From NCBI RefSeq assembly GCF_029168315.1, contig NZ_JARGYD010000007.1:1-64000 (forward strand): a stretch of DNA of 64,000 nt, in the 5' to 3' direction. The DNA is from Psychromarinibacter halotolerans (GTDB taxonomy: Bacteria > Pseudomonadota > Alphaproteobacteria > Rhodobacterales > Rhodobacteraceae). Position numbers and translations under genes: made by a program. Under the pieces are notes generated by a model, which had not been told where the DNA came from, searched no databases, and saw nothing but the letters and a program-made list of their open reading frames with translations. Shown here piece after piece: positions 43,654-52,667 of the stretch; the first letter of the stretch is position 1; every line of letters begins with the position of its first letter.

Positions 43654-45063
43654 TCACACTTTCGATCTCACCATGTCCACCTGTTGCATCAAATCGATCA
43701 CGACAGGGTCGCTAGTGGCCACAACGCCGTCTGATGCAAATATTCGATCTCTAACTTCTGTAAACTCAGCGTTGGCCAATGAGTTTTCGAAGTGCGAGGC
43801 TACGACAAGATGGTGTTTATGGTGGGCTTCATGCCCGCAATCACATTCTTCCGGATGAGAAATGTGCTCCCAGGTGCCTTCTTCATTTGGCATATAATAG
43901 AGGCCGCGTGTGATGCCAAACTCTGCCGGTCTTAGACCGTGTTGACCCAGAACCAGTTCAGTAAGTAGGATGCTTCCGTTCTCTTGGCGTTCAAGATAAA
44001 TACCTTTCGCGAAGGATCCACCTCGCGCATAAGGGTAAGCAATAAGCCCATCCAATTCCAGGGCTAGGGACGTGACATTTTTCAACAACTCAGAAATCTT
44101 GGGGAACTCTGTGAGACTTCCGGCGGCACCGTGAAATAGAGTCTCCCCACTCAAATAAAATGTAGTTTCTGAGAACACGGAATTGGCAGCGAGAGTGTCG
44201 GCAATCCAAAACCTGCGATAGAAGCACACCTCCGGACCATTGCGCTTCATAGATCTTACGTTGTACTCGGGTAATCCGAGGCCTCTCTCAAAGAAATCGA
44301 TACCCAATTTCTCTTCGCCAATATACTTTTTCACCCATGGCACAGAGCTAAGTGCTGCAAGAAATGGATCGGAGGATAACGGCGGAAACAGGTCCTCTTG
44401 GGTCAAAGAGGCACCTTGGCTTGCATGCTCCCTAAAGACACTGGTAGGCGCGAAAATCTTTGCGATGATACAGTCATCAGGCAGGTTTCCGTTCAAAGGG
44501 CCAACCATGAAAGCAGATTGGGCACTACATCGGTGACTGCCCGCCTCTGTGGCGATTTCAACCAGATCTACTGCTTCAATGTTGTTTCGCCGCAGTCCCT
44601 TCTTCCCAATGACATACATACATGCGTCTTGCTGCCCTGCTGGCTCGTACCATGCCTCTTCACGGATGGCGAATACAGGGTCTTCCCAACAGTCTTCTAC
44701 CAACTCCATCGCAGTTTTGGATTTGTACTTATGCCCGGCAAACCAAGAAGCCACCTTTGGGGACGAGGTGGCATCCAAGAAAAATGAGCGCCATCCATAG
44801 TGCTGCAAGATGGCCTGATCAGTCGCCAAATCACTTTCCAAGTCGAAAGATTTGACGAAGGTGCCGAGAATAAAACGAGAATACTGCCACCACTTCAGCA
44901 TCCGGTCCGGCACACAGCCGTGCCGTTCTATAGACGATCGGAGGTTGGGGCCACCATCCTCCCTAAGATATTCCTTAGTCTGGCCTCGATACAAAAGGCC
45001 CGGTGGCAATGCCTCTATTGTGCTGTTCAATTCTGACAGATTTGAACAATACCACACTTCCAT
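43654..45063 (-). CDS. FRG-domain protein
   Basis: The 469-residue product from MEVWYCSNLSELN has an FRG domain near its N terminus. LLYRGQTKEYL (23-33) holds the signature Arg-Gly, followed by LQHYGWRSFFLDATSSPKVASWFA (86-109). FRG proteins recur in bacterial defence and toxin loci and are suspected of nucleotide or NAD-related catalysis, not proven. The C-terminal region has a His/Cys-rich patch (ECDCGHEAHHKHH) that could bind metal. It lies about 260 bp behind the ATPase gene on the same strand. An ATG 23 codons upstream (45132) is possible but has poor spacing. Confidence 0.82.
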   Translation of the reverse strand: MEVWYCSNLSELNSTIEALPPGLLYRGQTKEYLREDGGPNLRSSIERHGCVPDRMLKWWQYSRFILGTFVKSFDLESDLATDQAILQHYGWRSFFLDATSSPKVASWFAGHKYKSKTAMELVEDCWEDPVFAIREEAWYEPAGQQDACMYVIGKKGLRRNNIEAVDLVEIATEAGSHRCSAQSAFMVGPLNGNLPDDCIIAKIFAPTSVFREHASQGASLTQEDLFPPLSSDPFLAALSSVPWVKKYIGEEKLGIDFFERGLGLPEYNVRSMKRNGPEVCFYRRFWIADTLAANSVFSETTFYLSGETLFHGAAGSLTEFPKISELLKNVTSLALELDGLIAYPYARGGSFAKGIYLERQENGSILLTELVLGQHGLRPAEFGITRGLYYMPNEEGTWEHISHPEECDCGHEAHHKHHLVVASHFENSLANAEFTEVRDRIFASDGVVATSDPVVIDLMQQVDMVRSKV

Positions 45064-45322
45064 ATTGCCAAGACCCTTCACACGCTGCTTGGAGACCGAA
45101 GCAAACCTTACATGAGCAATGGACACAAGCATCCTTTGCCGGAAACGCGGTTAAACCCGCTTGCGAGACCCTTCTAAGCACGCTAGCGCCTCTTGCATGA
45201 GGTCTCTCGAAAGCATGCTTCGTTGGGTGGTAACGGCTACCATGCCGCAAACAAGATGTTGCCTCGATACAGCTCCAGCGAGCACATCTCGTATGAGCAC
45301 TTTTCGGGCGACGTTCCTCAGC

Positions 45323-47746
45323 CTACGCGACTCGTCCGATGGCATCGTCCCTTTTGTATTCTACCCTTCGCACATTGCAGGAAGACTTCCCGCCACGCGC
45401 GCGTGACATTTCAAGTGTAAGAAGGGAGTCCTCAGGATATGCTGGGCTGAGCTCTAGACTGAGGTAATCGAAGAGCTGGCGATCGTGTACAGCAATGACG
45501 ATCTGTCTGCCATGTTCCTTTGCCAGTGTCCGCAATAGCGAGGCAAAATTAGAAATGTGAATGTCGTCCATTGACTGCACAGGATCATCAAGAATGAGCC
45601 ACGGCAGGTTTTTAGGGACAGCCAAGTGCAGCGCGAGGAACAGCGTTAGAGCAGCGGTATTCAGATTGCCCGCACTGAGCATGGCGCCCGGGGTGCCACC
45701 AGCGCTATCGCCATTACGAAAATTCGTAACCAGCTTTGGCTCGAGGCGTTGAGTTTCCGACGTCGGAACGCTGAAAGCAGGCACGAACGGCTCATTTGGC
45801 GCCAGGCGCACAAACAAATCCCGCCACAGGTGGTTCAGGCGCTCGTTGAATTCACGTCGAATGATCCTTGAGCGCACTTCGTCAACAGATGCGCGTAGAA
45901 CGCCCCCTTGTCGCCTGATCTCGGCTGCTTTCTGCATCCGGAGCTGCTCGACCTCTAGCTCGGCTTTATTGGCGTTTCGAAGTCGCTGGTTTTCATCGGA
46001 TTCCTCGCGCAGACGGTCTATGACTGTTCTAATCTCCCTAACCCTTGACTGCGTATCAGTAAGGACTCGGTATTTTCTTTCCCTTTTCGAGAGTTCTTCC
46101 CTCAAAGCATCGCCGAGGGTACCTAATGAGACTCTCTCGTCGGAACTCTGATATTTTATCTCCCGAGCGAACTGCGAAAGTGTTTCACGCGCAGCGCTCA
46201 AGACAGATTGCATTGAATTGTACGCCGATATTTCCCGGCGCAAACCCAACTCAGAATCTCTCAACTCCTTTCCTTCATCAAGCACATGGCTCGACAAGGT
46301 CAACTCCTGAAGGAAGGTGTTGATTTTCTCTATTTTAACTTCGAGGCTGGCAATCTCTTCTTGCTCAGGGAGGCGCGACCGTAATTCTCCAATGCGCTCA
46401 AAGCACGTCGCCTTTATTCTTTCACTTTTCGCTCGCTCTGCGCTGAGCGCAATTAGCTGATCAGCTGATCGGGACAACGCTTTTACTTTGCCATGAACCT
46501 TTTCAGTGAGAGGCCCCTCATTGCATTCTTTGAAGTTGCGTTCGCAAACTGGGCACCGATCCTCAACGATAAATGCGCCAATCTCTGACAATAGAGAGGC
46601 CAAGCTACCCGCACTATCAGGAATGCTTGCAATTTTTTCGTCAGCGGCAGTTACCTCGCGCTGAGCTTCTTTCAGTTCTTGGGTTAGCTTGTCAATTTCA
46701 CTCAAGTCATGCCGAATGCCATGAAGCCGATCTGAGTGTCTTTGCAGCTCAGCCTCTGAGATTTTTCTGGCGCCATGCCATGACTGCAAGAAATCTGCCT
46801 CTAAACTAGCCTCAGATATGACTTCATAGAAGGAGTATTCTAAATCTAATATCTTAGGGCGGTGCTGTGAGTTCCACTGATTGTACTCACTAGTCACATT
46901 GTCAAGCCGCGTTAGAGCGCTCTCAAGCTCCTCCTGATTATAGAGCTCAGAATCCTTGATTTGCGCAACAATGGCTGAAAGCTCTCTTTGGCGCCCTATT
47001 GCTTCTCTTAAGTTGCTCTCATGCGGAAGGGAGAGTGCACGTTCAATTATTTCCCTATAGTTGCTAAAATTCGGTACGTCATATATTTCGAGAGCCCGCA
47101 GCCTTTCGGCCAGCTCACCCAATGCTGCGTCGGCTTCAGATGAGATACTATCTGCTAACTTTCGATCTCGTTCATCGCGTGACTTTACTAACGCTTCACG
47201 TTCCTCGAGCTCAGTAAATACCCCCGATCTCTTTCGAAGATTTCGCACGTCCTTCAGAGATTGCAATCCGCTTTCGATCGCATCCAACTGATCCAGACCT
47301 AAAAGTTCCCCGACGAAACTCGCCAAGGGAGAGTTCATGCTAGAGGATGAATCTTGGTAGATTTGCAAGAGCTGACTTAAAAGAGATTGGGGTAAGAACG
47401 CTCTTTCAGAAAAAAATGCCGCCATGTCGGCTGGCATATTCACAAGGTCTGAGAAGCCGTCCTCTCCTATTCGCGTGCTGTAAGATGGAGAGGATTTGCC
47501 GTCAGAGATTGTTACAGCCGTTTTCCCAACCTCAGCTCCTCGGAAAAGAAGTTGCTTGTCGTAGTCTGAATCGGCTCTGTGAAGAGATTGCACGTGACCT
47601 GTAAGCGCAAGCTCAATGGCGGATAGCAAACTCGTTTTTCCCGCGCCATTCTCGCCATGCACAAGAACTACATTTGCGTTTAGCGGGGCAGAGATTGCAC
47701 CGTTGATGCTCCTAAAGTTTTGAACGTAAACACTTTCGAGTAACAT
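45323..47746 (-). CDS. Rad50/SMC-like ATPase with zinc hook (LmuB-like)
   Basis: This 807-residue ABC ATPase of Rad50 type has Walker A GENGAGKT (31-38) in the N-terminal lobe and long coiled coils (about 160-660). A zinc-hook CPVC sits at 398-401, almost exactly mid-protein. The C-terminal lobe has a signature-like LSAGNLNTAAL, Walker B PWLILDDPVQSMDD and a switch-His strand IVIAVHD. Its order after a SIR2 gene and a small middle gene matches Lamassu-type (LmuB) or ABC-three-component defence operons. It starts 1 base after the previous stop. Confidence 0.88.
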   Translation of the reverse strand: MLLESVYVQNFRSINGAISAPLNANVVLVHGENGAGKTSLLSAIELALTGHVQSLHRADSDYDKQLLFRGAEVGKTAVTISDGKSSPSYSTRIGEDGFSDLVNMPADMAAFFSERAFLPQSLLSQLLQIYQDSSSSMNSPLASFVGELLGLDQLDAIESGLQSLKDVRNLRKRSGVFTELEEREALVKSRDERDRKLADSISSEADAALGELAERLRALEIYDVPNFSNYREIIERALSLPHESNLREAIGRQRELSAIVAQIKDSELYNQEELESALTRLDNVTSEYNQWNSQHRPKILDLEYSFYEVISEASLEADFLQSWHGARKISEAELQRHSDRLHGIRHDLSEIDKLTQELKEAQREVTAADEKIASIPDSAGSLASLLSEIGAFIVEDRCPVCERNFKECNEGPLTEKVHGKVKALSRSADQLIALSAERAKSERIKATCFERIGELRSRLPEQEEIASLEVKIEKINTFLQELTLSSHVLDEGKELRDSELGLRREISAYNSMQSVLSAARETLSQFAREIKYQSSDERVSLGTLGDALREELSKRERKYRVLTDTQSRVREIRTVIDRLREESDENQRLRNANKAELEVEQLRMQKAAEIRRQGGVLRASVDEVRSRIIRREFNERLNHLWRDLFVRLAPNEPFVPAFSVPTSETQRLEPKLVTNFRNGDSAGGTPGAMLSAGNLNTAALTLFLALHLAVPKNLPWLILDDPVQSMDDIHISNFASLLRTLAKEHGRQIVIAVHDRQLFDYLSLELSPAYPEDSLLTLEMSRARGGKSSCNVRRVEYKRDDAIGRVA

Positions 47747-47747
47747 A

Positions 47748-48374
47748 TCAGTTATCCTGGCCCTCTTGGAGGATTGCCCGCTCGATCGTTTGCACAAACC
47801 TATCCACGACGGCTTCCTCGCCATGTTCGGAAGCCAATAGGATGTCCTCAACGAATTTCTTATCTAAGCTTTTTTCGGCGGTCGCCTTTAGCTCATCTAG
47901 CGCTGACAAGCCGCTTATCTGCGGACCCTCAGTGTATCGTGGGAGAACTAGTGGAAGTAGGACACGTATACGATCAGAAATCCAACTTGTATCATCGGTC
48001 CCGCTCGAGTCCGGCACGTCCTGTTGCGCCTCTTCTACCGTGAGAACCCGGCAGGTTTCCGCGAGTTCATCTACTTCATTGCTCTCGGCGTTTCCGACCA
48101 GAATTGCAGTCAGAACCAATTTCGACTGCGTGATGTCTAAGGCACGCCCAAGTGCTTCAACCTTTTGACGTATACGCTTCACGTTGGGCGTCTCGCCCAT
48201 TTGTTCAGTCAGATCAAAAGCGAGCACAAGGTCGTTTGACCTCTTGGTGTCGCCGCGCAGAGCAGCCGGAAAATCAAACTCCACCGAAGCGACGCGAAAC
48301 GGTGTGCTAACTGATTGATATCCAGCACCTTTGAGACATGAAATGACCATTTGAAAGGTTGGTGATACCGTCAT
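47748..48374 (-). CDS. middle protein of the defence operon (LmuC-like by position)
   Basis: The 208-residue protein has an N-terminal alpha/beta part with VASVEFDFPAALRG, NDLVLAFDLTEQ and IRQKVEALGRALDITQ, followed by TAILVGN. The second half is helical. The acidic residues in the first part vaguely recall restriction-endonuclease folds, but I cannot assign one. It overlaps the SIR2 gene by ATGA and nearly abuts the ATPase gene. This matches the small accessory subunit of Lamassu or ABC-3C systems by size and place only. Confidence 0.65.
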   Translation of the reverse strand: MTVSPTFQMVISCLKGAGYQSVSTPFRVASVEFDFPAALRGDTKRSNDLVLAFDLTEQMGETPNVKRIRQKVEALGRALDITQSKLVLTAILVGNAESNEVDELAETCRVLTVEEAQQDVPDSSGTDDTSWISDRIRVLLPLVLPRYTEGPQISGLSALDELKATAEKSLDKKFVEDILLASEHGEEAVVDRFVQTIERAILQEGQDN

Positions 48375-50119
48375 ATGGCAACCTCGCTACCAAGCCTTTC
48401 CTGAAGGCTCTGAAGATCCCCTCCATCTTTTAGCAAGGAAGTTAAGCTGACGTGATGGGCTCGCGCGGTAGGTTTCGCAGAACGACCAGGCGCCGACCTA
48501 GGGCTTCTAGCGTTTGAGGGGGTCTCTCCGCCGACCATAGGCCAAAGGTCGTCACCATGCAAAACTATAGCATCACTGCCTTCGAATGCGCCTTCTCGGG
48601 CAAGCTTCAGCGCTTCAGTGACTGTCTTGACGATGAAGATGGGTCTGGCGGACGCGCCGTCCCATGCGCCCTTTACTCCAAACGCCCCTGCTTCGAGCTC
48701 GCTGCCTTGGAGGGGCTGGAGATGCCACCGACCCCGGTTATGACCGTGCTGCAAGAGACCTAGGCAGCAAGCAAGCTTGCCAATCTCGGCCAACTTCACG
48801 CTTTCGTCGTCTGCCGTAGAAGGTATCGGTGTGGAACTAATGGTTTGGTACGAACGCTCAGTTTTGGGGAGCTGACCATACTTGAAAATAGATAGCACGC
48901 GGGGCCACGCTTGGAGGGCTTTTGTTACAAACGCAACTCGATCAACGCCTACACTCCCCGCGACCATTTTTTTTGAGCTTTCCAACGCTGCCAACAGATC
49001 GTCTTTCAAATCTTCTTTGACTTGCTCTTTCAGCCAACCGGGCAGGGTTGCCTTAAGCTTCTCAAAAACAACTTGAATCAATAAGGCGACAAGGACTTGT
49101 TCGGGCCATGCTTTCATATGCGCAGATTTTTTGATCTGACTCACGTGCGCGTTGTAACTTTCGCTATAAGCCTCTTTAAGCGCTGTGCCTTGCCCTTGAC
49201 TAAGTTTATTTTCGCAGAAGATATACGCGGGCGCGTTTGGGTCGCACGGCCAAGGCCAGGGGTGTATTTTTTTGGCTTCAAGTATTATCTGATGAAGATT
49301 ATGATCTTGGAGAGATAGTCCCATGCCAAGAGTTTTCTTTCTTGAAGCAATCCCCTGAAATTCATGCCTGACCGCGGAGAATGTATTCGATGTGGGCCAG
49401 CCATTAATTTGGGTTGTGCTTCCCGTTAGGTACTTTCTAAAAGTAGCTGGATCTTCTGATGCATGCTTGACGCACCCATGGAATTTGAGAAGCTTGGCCT
49501 TACCCGGTGGGCTCCTGAGTTGCCCGGGCTCGACTACGACTTGAAGAATACCACCTTTACCATCACTTAGAGAGGCAAGAGCTTGCTCAATGAACGTGTC
49601 CCAGTTTGCCGACGCTAACTCTGTGACAACTCCCTCCAATATCAATGCTGCGATGCAAAGGTGCTCTGGGGCTGGAGGCGGTGGCGGCTGAAATGCCGCG
49701 CGAATATCAATTGCATTCCAAAGGATATAGTCGTCTTCCTCATCCTCTAGGCGAACATCCAGCACTAGGGAGTATTTATCCCAAAGAGATTTAATGATTT
49801 TATCGCTTTCGGGCCAGCTTTCAAACTCGTGACAGACGAGATCTCGCCATTCCCCTTCATCATAATTCGCAATCTGCATTACCTCTGCAAATGCAGAGCT
49901 GAACTTCCCAACCCAATCTTCACCCTGAGATGCAACCCTCAGAAATTCGATACCGCGCTTCAGGAGGCGCCCCAGGTCTGGCGCACTTCTGGAGATTCCG
50001 GAGCCAATCCAAAAAGAATACTCCCCCTTCAAAAAGCCATCGGAGAAAGACTTGAAATCACCATCGAGTTTCTCCAAAACTTGCAGTACTGTAATCTCAC
50101 TTGCATCAGGTTCAGGCAA
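48371..50119 (-). CDS. SIR2-like NAD-binding defence effector (LmuA-like by position)
   Basis: The 582-residue product starts at TTG 50119; no ATG lies ahead of the first motif. The SIR2-like domain is complete: FWIGSGISRSAP (37-48), ASANWDTFIEQA with Asn172/Asp174, KFHGCV with His214, and GLSLQDHNLHQI (267-278). SIR2-like domains in antiphage systems typically break down NAD when triggered. The C-terminal half has no named domain and ends with a low-complexity basic stretch and KDGGDLQSLQERLG. It is first in the SIR2-middle-ATPase operon. Confidence 0.82.
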   Translation of the reverse strand: MPEPDASEITVLQVLEKLDGDFKSFSDGFLKGEYSFWIGSGISRSAPDLGRLLKRGIEFLRVASQGEDWVGKFSSAFAEVMQIANYDEGEWRDLVCHEFESWPESDKIIKSLWDKYSLVLDVRLEDEEDDYILWNAIDIRAAFQPPPPPAPEHLCIAALILEGVVTELASANWDTFIEQALASLSDGKGGILQVVVEPGQLRSPPGKAKLLKFHGCVKHASEDPATFRKYLTGSTTQINGWPTSNTFSAVRHEFQGIASRKKTLGMGLSLQDHNLHQIILEAKKIHPWPWPCDPNAPAYIFCENKLSQGQGTALKEAYSESYNAHVSQIKKSAHMKAWPEQVLVALLIQVVFEKLKATLPGWLKEQVKEDLKDDLLAALESSKKMVAGSVGVDRVAFVTKALQAWPRVLSIFKYGQLPKTERSYQTISSTPIPSTADDESVKLAEIGKLACCLGLLQHGHNRGRWHLQPLQGSELEAGAFGVKGAWDGASARPIFIVKTVTEALKLAREGAFEGSDAIVLHGDDLWPMVGGETPSNARSPRSAPGRSAKPTARAHHVSLTSLLKDGGDLQSLQERLGSEVAI

Positions 50120-50556
50120 GGTTGTTTCTCTCGACGTTGTTTACTATTGACGGGTGGGTTGAGAGGCGTTTCAGCTGATTAATCACCCACAGAGCCCATA
50201 GGGGATTTTTCCTTGGCCATCAGAAGTCAGCTTTTACAGCTTCCGGAATGGCCCATCTAGCAGACACGCAAAGCAATAAGTGAACCGCCTGCAGTGCAGA
50301 GAGATTAGCTGATGTTCTTAGCGGGTACTCCATGCCAATCTCCCAAATTCGAAACGCATGACCGGAACATAGCTGCTAAAGTAAACCGCTGTAAACCTAT
50401 GAAAACAGAGAGAAGATGCAGAATTCCTCCGGCCAGTCATCGCTTCGCGACGTTAGCCTATAGCGACGCTCTCGCGGTTGTCCTTCTCGACTTCGCTCTG
50501 CATTAAGTAGCTAAATACAGAACAAAATCATGTCATTAGATTTTGACTCCCGAGAG
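50120..50556. other. AT-rich gap upstream of the defence operon
   Basis: These 437 bases contain no ORF I can support and no tRNA or repeat array. They should hold the promoter of the minus-strand defence operon on the right side of position 50119. The remainder separates cargo from the mobilization module. Confidence 0.5.
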
Positions 50557-50823
50557 TTACCCCCCCTTCAAGTCCTTCTCCGCGTTCCGAAGTTCGTCGA
50601 GCTCATGGCTCAGTGCGGCCACGATCACCTCCTCGATCTTAGAGACCCTGAGACCGTGAGAGAGTGCTAGCTCCCTGACCAGGATGTAAATTCTCGGATC
50701 CTTGGGTCCGTAGAGCTCCCAGTCGCATATCTGGCGAAGGTCGGCATGCTTGGTAGGCGGAGGCAAGTTGTTGTTGATGCCATTGACAGCCTGTCGAAGC
50801 CTTTCTTCATCTTTTTCGGACAT
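50557..50823 (-). CDS. hypothetical small protein
   Basis: This is 88 residues, charged: MSEKDEERLRQAVNGINNN then ICDWELYGPKDPRIYILVRELALSHGLRVSKIEEVIVAALSHELDELRN. The second half looks like a helical bundle and could include a DNA-binding helix pair. It lies 60 bp downstream of the VirB6-like gene on the same strand. No family recognised. Confidence 0.5.
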   Translation of the reverse strand: MSEKDEERLRQAVNGINNNLPPPTKHADLRQICDWELYGPKDPRIYILVRELALSHGLRVSKIEEVIVAALSHELDELRNAEKDLKGG

Positions 50824-50883
50824 TTTGGACCCTTACTCGAGAGCATTGCATCATGAAACACGCCTGCAGCAGCTACCATGAGG

Positions 50884-51927
50884 TCATTTCTTCAATCGGG
50901 CGTTTCGATCCATCATGCGTTGCATCTTTGCGCCGGTGCCTGGTGACGCATGGCTGCTGGTCGTGGCCGACGCATTCGATGAACCGGCGCTGTGCGTAGT
51001 TGATTGGCTCGCAGCCGTATTACCAGGACCTTTGGAGGAAGGTTTTGCTTGCCGCATCTCACGCCGGGCGGGCATCATCTTTGCGATATTTCCGCTGATC
51101 GCGGAAGCAGCCCAGCCAGCCTGTAGGTTCCCTGATATCATGGGTACAATAACGGGGATCGCGACTACCATTACAAGGGACAGGATGACGACACCCAGGA
51201 AGGGCACCATCTTGCCTGCTTTATCGGCCGTATCCACAGAGCCAAGATCACTGACCAGAAGTGTTGTTAGACCAAAGACCATCGAAAACACTCCGGCTAT
51301 CACGACCGGGTAAAGCGCGAAGCTTGCCAGAGAAGAAAGCCAGCGATGGAAGTAGTCCTTGGTCGCGTCGAACATCGAGCAGAGGATCATGACCGGTGCT
51401 AGACCAATTAGAAGCGTGATCATCATCTTAGCCAGAACCAAGACTGCTCCAGCCAGTCCTCCGACCACGGCGATCAACGCCATAAAGAACACACCCATGA
51501 GTGCTTTGCTGACCCTAGACATATGGGACGCGGCTTCATTCCCGTATTCTGCCAGCCGGTCCATCTGAAGATCGAAGCGTGCTGCAAAGTAGGACGACCC
51601 GACAGCATCCTCGCCGGTCGCCGAGCCAATCAAGCTTCCGGCAAGTTCATCTAGTCCGTCGATTATGTGCTGGCTTAAGAAGTTGAAGTTCGACCAGTTC
51701 AGCGCAAACGCCTTGATCAAGCTGATCTTGAAGAGCAGCACCAACATCTCTCGGCCATCCATGGGCCGAATTTGCCATGCCATGTTGATGAAGAGCACGA
51801 TAATCGCAACGGTCGCGGCCCCCATGATGATCGTGCCGGAAATCTCCGCTGCGGCGGCGAACTGCGAGGTTGCGACGGTATCGAGCCCCTTGTCGGCTGC
51901 CTCTACGATGAATGTCACGATCCCCAT
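50884..51927 (-). CDS. VirB6/TrbL-type conjugal transfer membrane protein
   Basis: This 347-residue polytopic protein has about six transmembrane segments and the VirB6/TrbL central pattern (GREMLVLLFKISLIKAFALNW, VLAKMMITLLIGLAPVMILCSMF, ATKDYFHRWLSSLASFALYPV). The C terminus is Ser/Ala/Thr-rich and cytosolic-like. In type IV secretion it forms part of the inner-membrane channel. No other channel or ATPase genes are in the island, so it is orphaned. The start overlaps the previous stop (TGATG); an ATG at 51945 is an alternative. Confidence 0.82.
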   Translation of the reverse strand: MGIVTFIVEAADKGLDTVATSQFAAAAEISGTIIMGAATVAIIVLFINMAWQIRPMDGREMLVLLFKISLIKAFALNWSNFNFLSQHIIDGLDELAGSLIGSATGEDAVGSSYFAARFDLQMDRLAEYGNEAASHMSRVSKALMGVFFMALIAVVGGLAGAVLVLAKMMITLLIGLAPVMILCSMFDATKDYFHRWLSSLASFALYPVVIAGVFSMVFGLTTLLVSDLGSVDTADKAGKMVPFLGVVILSLVMVVAIPVIVPMISGNLQAGWAASAISGNIAKMMPARREMRQAKPSSKGPGNTAASQSTTHSAGSSNASATTSSHASPGTGAKMQRMMDRNARLKK

Positions 51928-52337
51928 CAATCGGTCTCCTGACATTGTTCCCGCAGTGCTGCGCGAAGGTTCGAAATGACAGGGAAATACTCGGCGGCGG
52001 CCCAGGTGACATGAACGCTGTCTGTCGCCAGCGGATCAGCAAAGTCGAGCGCCTCGAACTCTTCTTTTATGCCGGACCAGTCAGGCCAGAGTGCATCGCA
52101 GGCACATGACCCCGCGTCTAGCGCCGCCTGGTGTCGTCGCAGGCTATAGAGGTCGTTCGCGGCGATATTACGCCATGCATCACGGAATCCGCTGTAGGTC
52201 AGTTCATCCGGGCGCTGTCGAACCGCGCAGCCGTAGCGATCTGCTTGTGCCGGGCTGACAGAAACTGAAGGCGTGGCCGTGTCTGCGCAGAGGGGACCAG
52301 CTAATGCGATCAGAGTAAGCGTGGTAAGCAATTTCAT
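51927..52337 (-). CDS. secreted cysteine-containing protein of the transfer region
   Basis: The 136-residue protein has a Sec signal (MKLLTTLTLIALAGPLCA). The mature part has YGCAVRQRP, SCACDAL and LREQCQETD, and the cysteines probably pair in the periplasm. It sits directly before the VirB6-like gene, a place often held by small accessory proteins (VirB5/VirB7 or entry-exclusion types). I cannot assign one. Confidence 0.58.
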   Translation of the reverse strand: MKLLTTLTLIALAGPLCADTATPSVSVSPAQADRYGCAVRQRPDELTYSGFRDAWRNIAANDLYSLRRHQAALDAGSCACDALWPDWSGIKEEFEALDFADPLATDSVHVTWAAAEYFPVISNLRAALREQCQETD

Positions 52338-52352
52338 TTCAGTATTCTCCGG

Positions 52353-52667
52353 TCAGTCGGCGCTTCGAGGTGATTGGTCGATGTGCGTGAAGTCGCGGTT
52401 CGGCGCCGCGCTAAGCCAGCCCTGGATCGCGGCGAGATTGCCGTGTTCGCTGAGCACGATTTCCAGGCCGTGGCGAAATCCCTTCGGGCACTGATTGGCG
52501 TAGCGTCGGGCCTGAGCCCCCAGTTCAAAGGCATAGCTGTCGTCCCAACATGCCCCGCGACGGATCAGCACCCCGATACGCTCCAAGGCGTCGAACGCGC
52601 GATCGCTGCCAGGACGCCATGCCAGCCATGGGTTCACGGGAAAGCGCAGTTTAGTGTCGGAGTGCAT
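52353..52667 (-). CDS. hypothetical protein downstream of relaxase
   Basis: This is a 104-residue soluble protein: LRFPVNPWLAWRPGSDRAFDALERI and ARRYANQCPKGFRHGLEIVLSEHGN. Its start overlaps the relaxase stop by 17 bases, and it precedes the secreted protein by 15 bases. So it belongs to the mob-transfer transcript. No family recognised. Confidence 0.55.
   Translation of the reverse strand: MHSDTKLRFPVNPWLAWRPGSDRAFDALERIGVLIRRGACWDDSYAFELGAQARRYANQCPKGFRHGLEIVLSEHGNLAAIQGWLSAAPNRDFTHIDQSPRSAD

Noticed and set aside
50120..50556. A hidden toxin-antitoxin or RNA gene in the gap before the defence operon
   Set aside because: No ORF with a plausible ribosome-binding site, and no repeated or structured element that I could support by eye.
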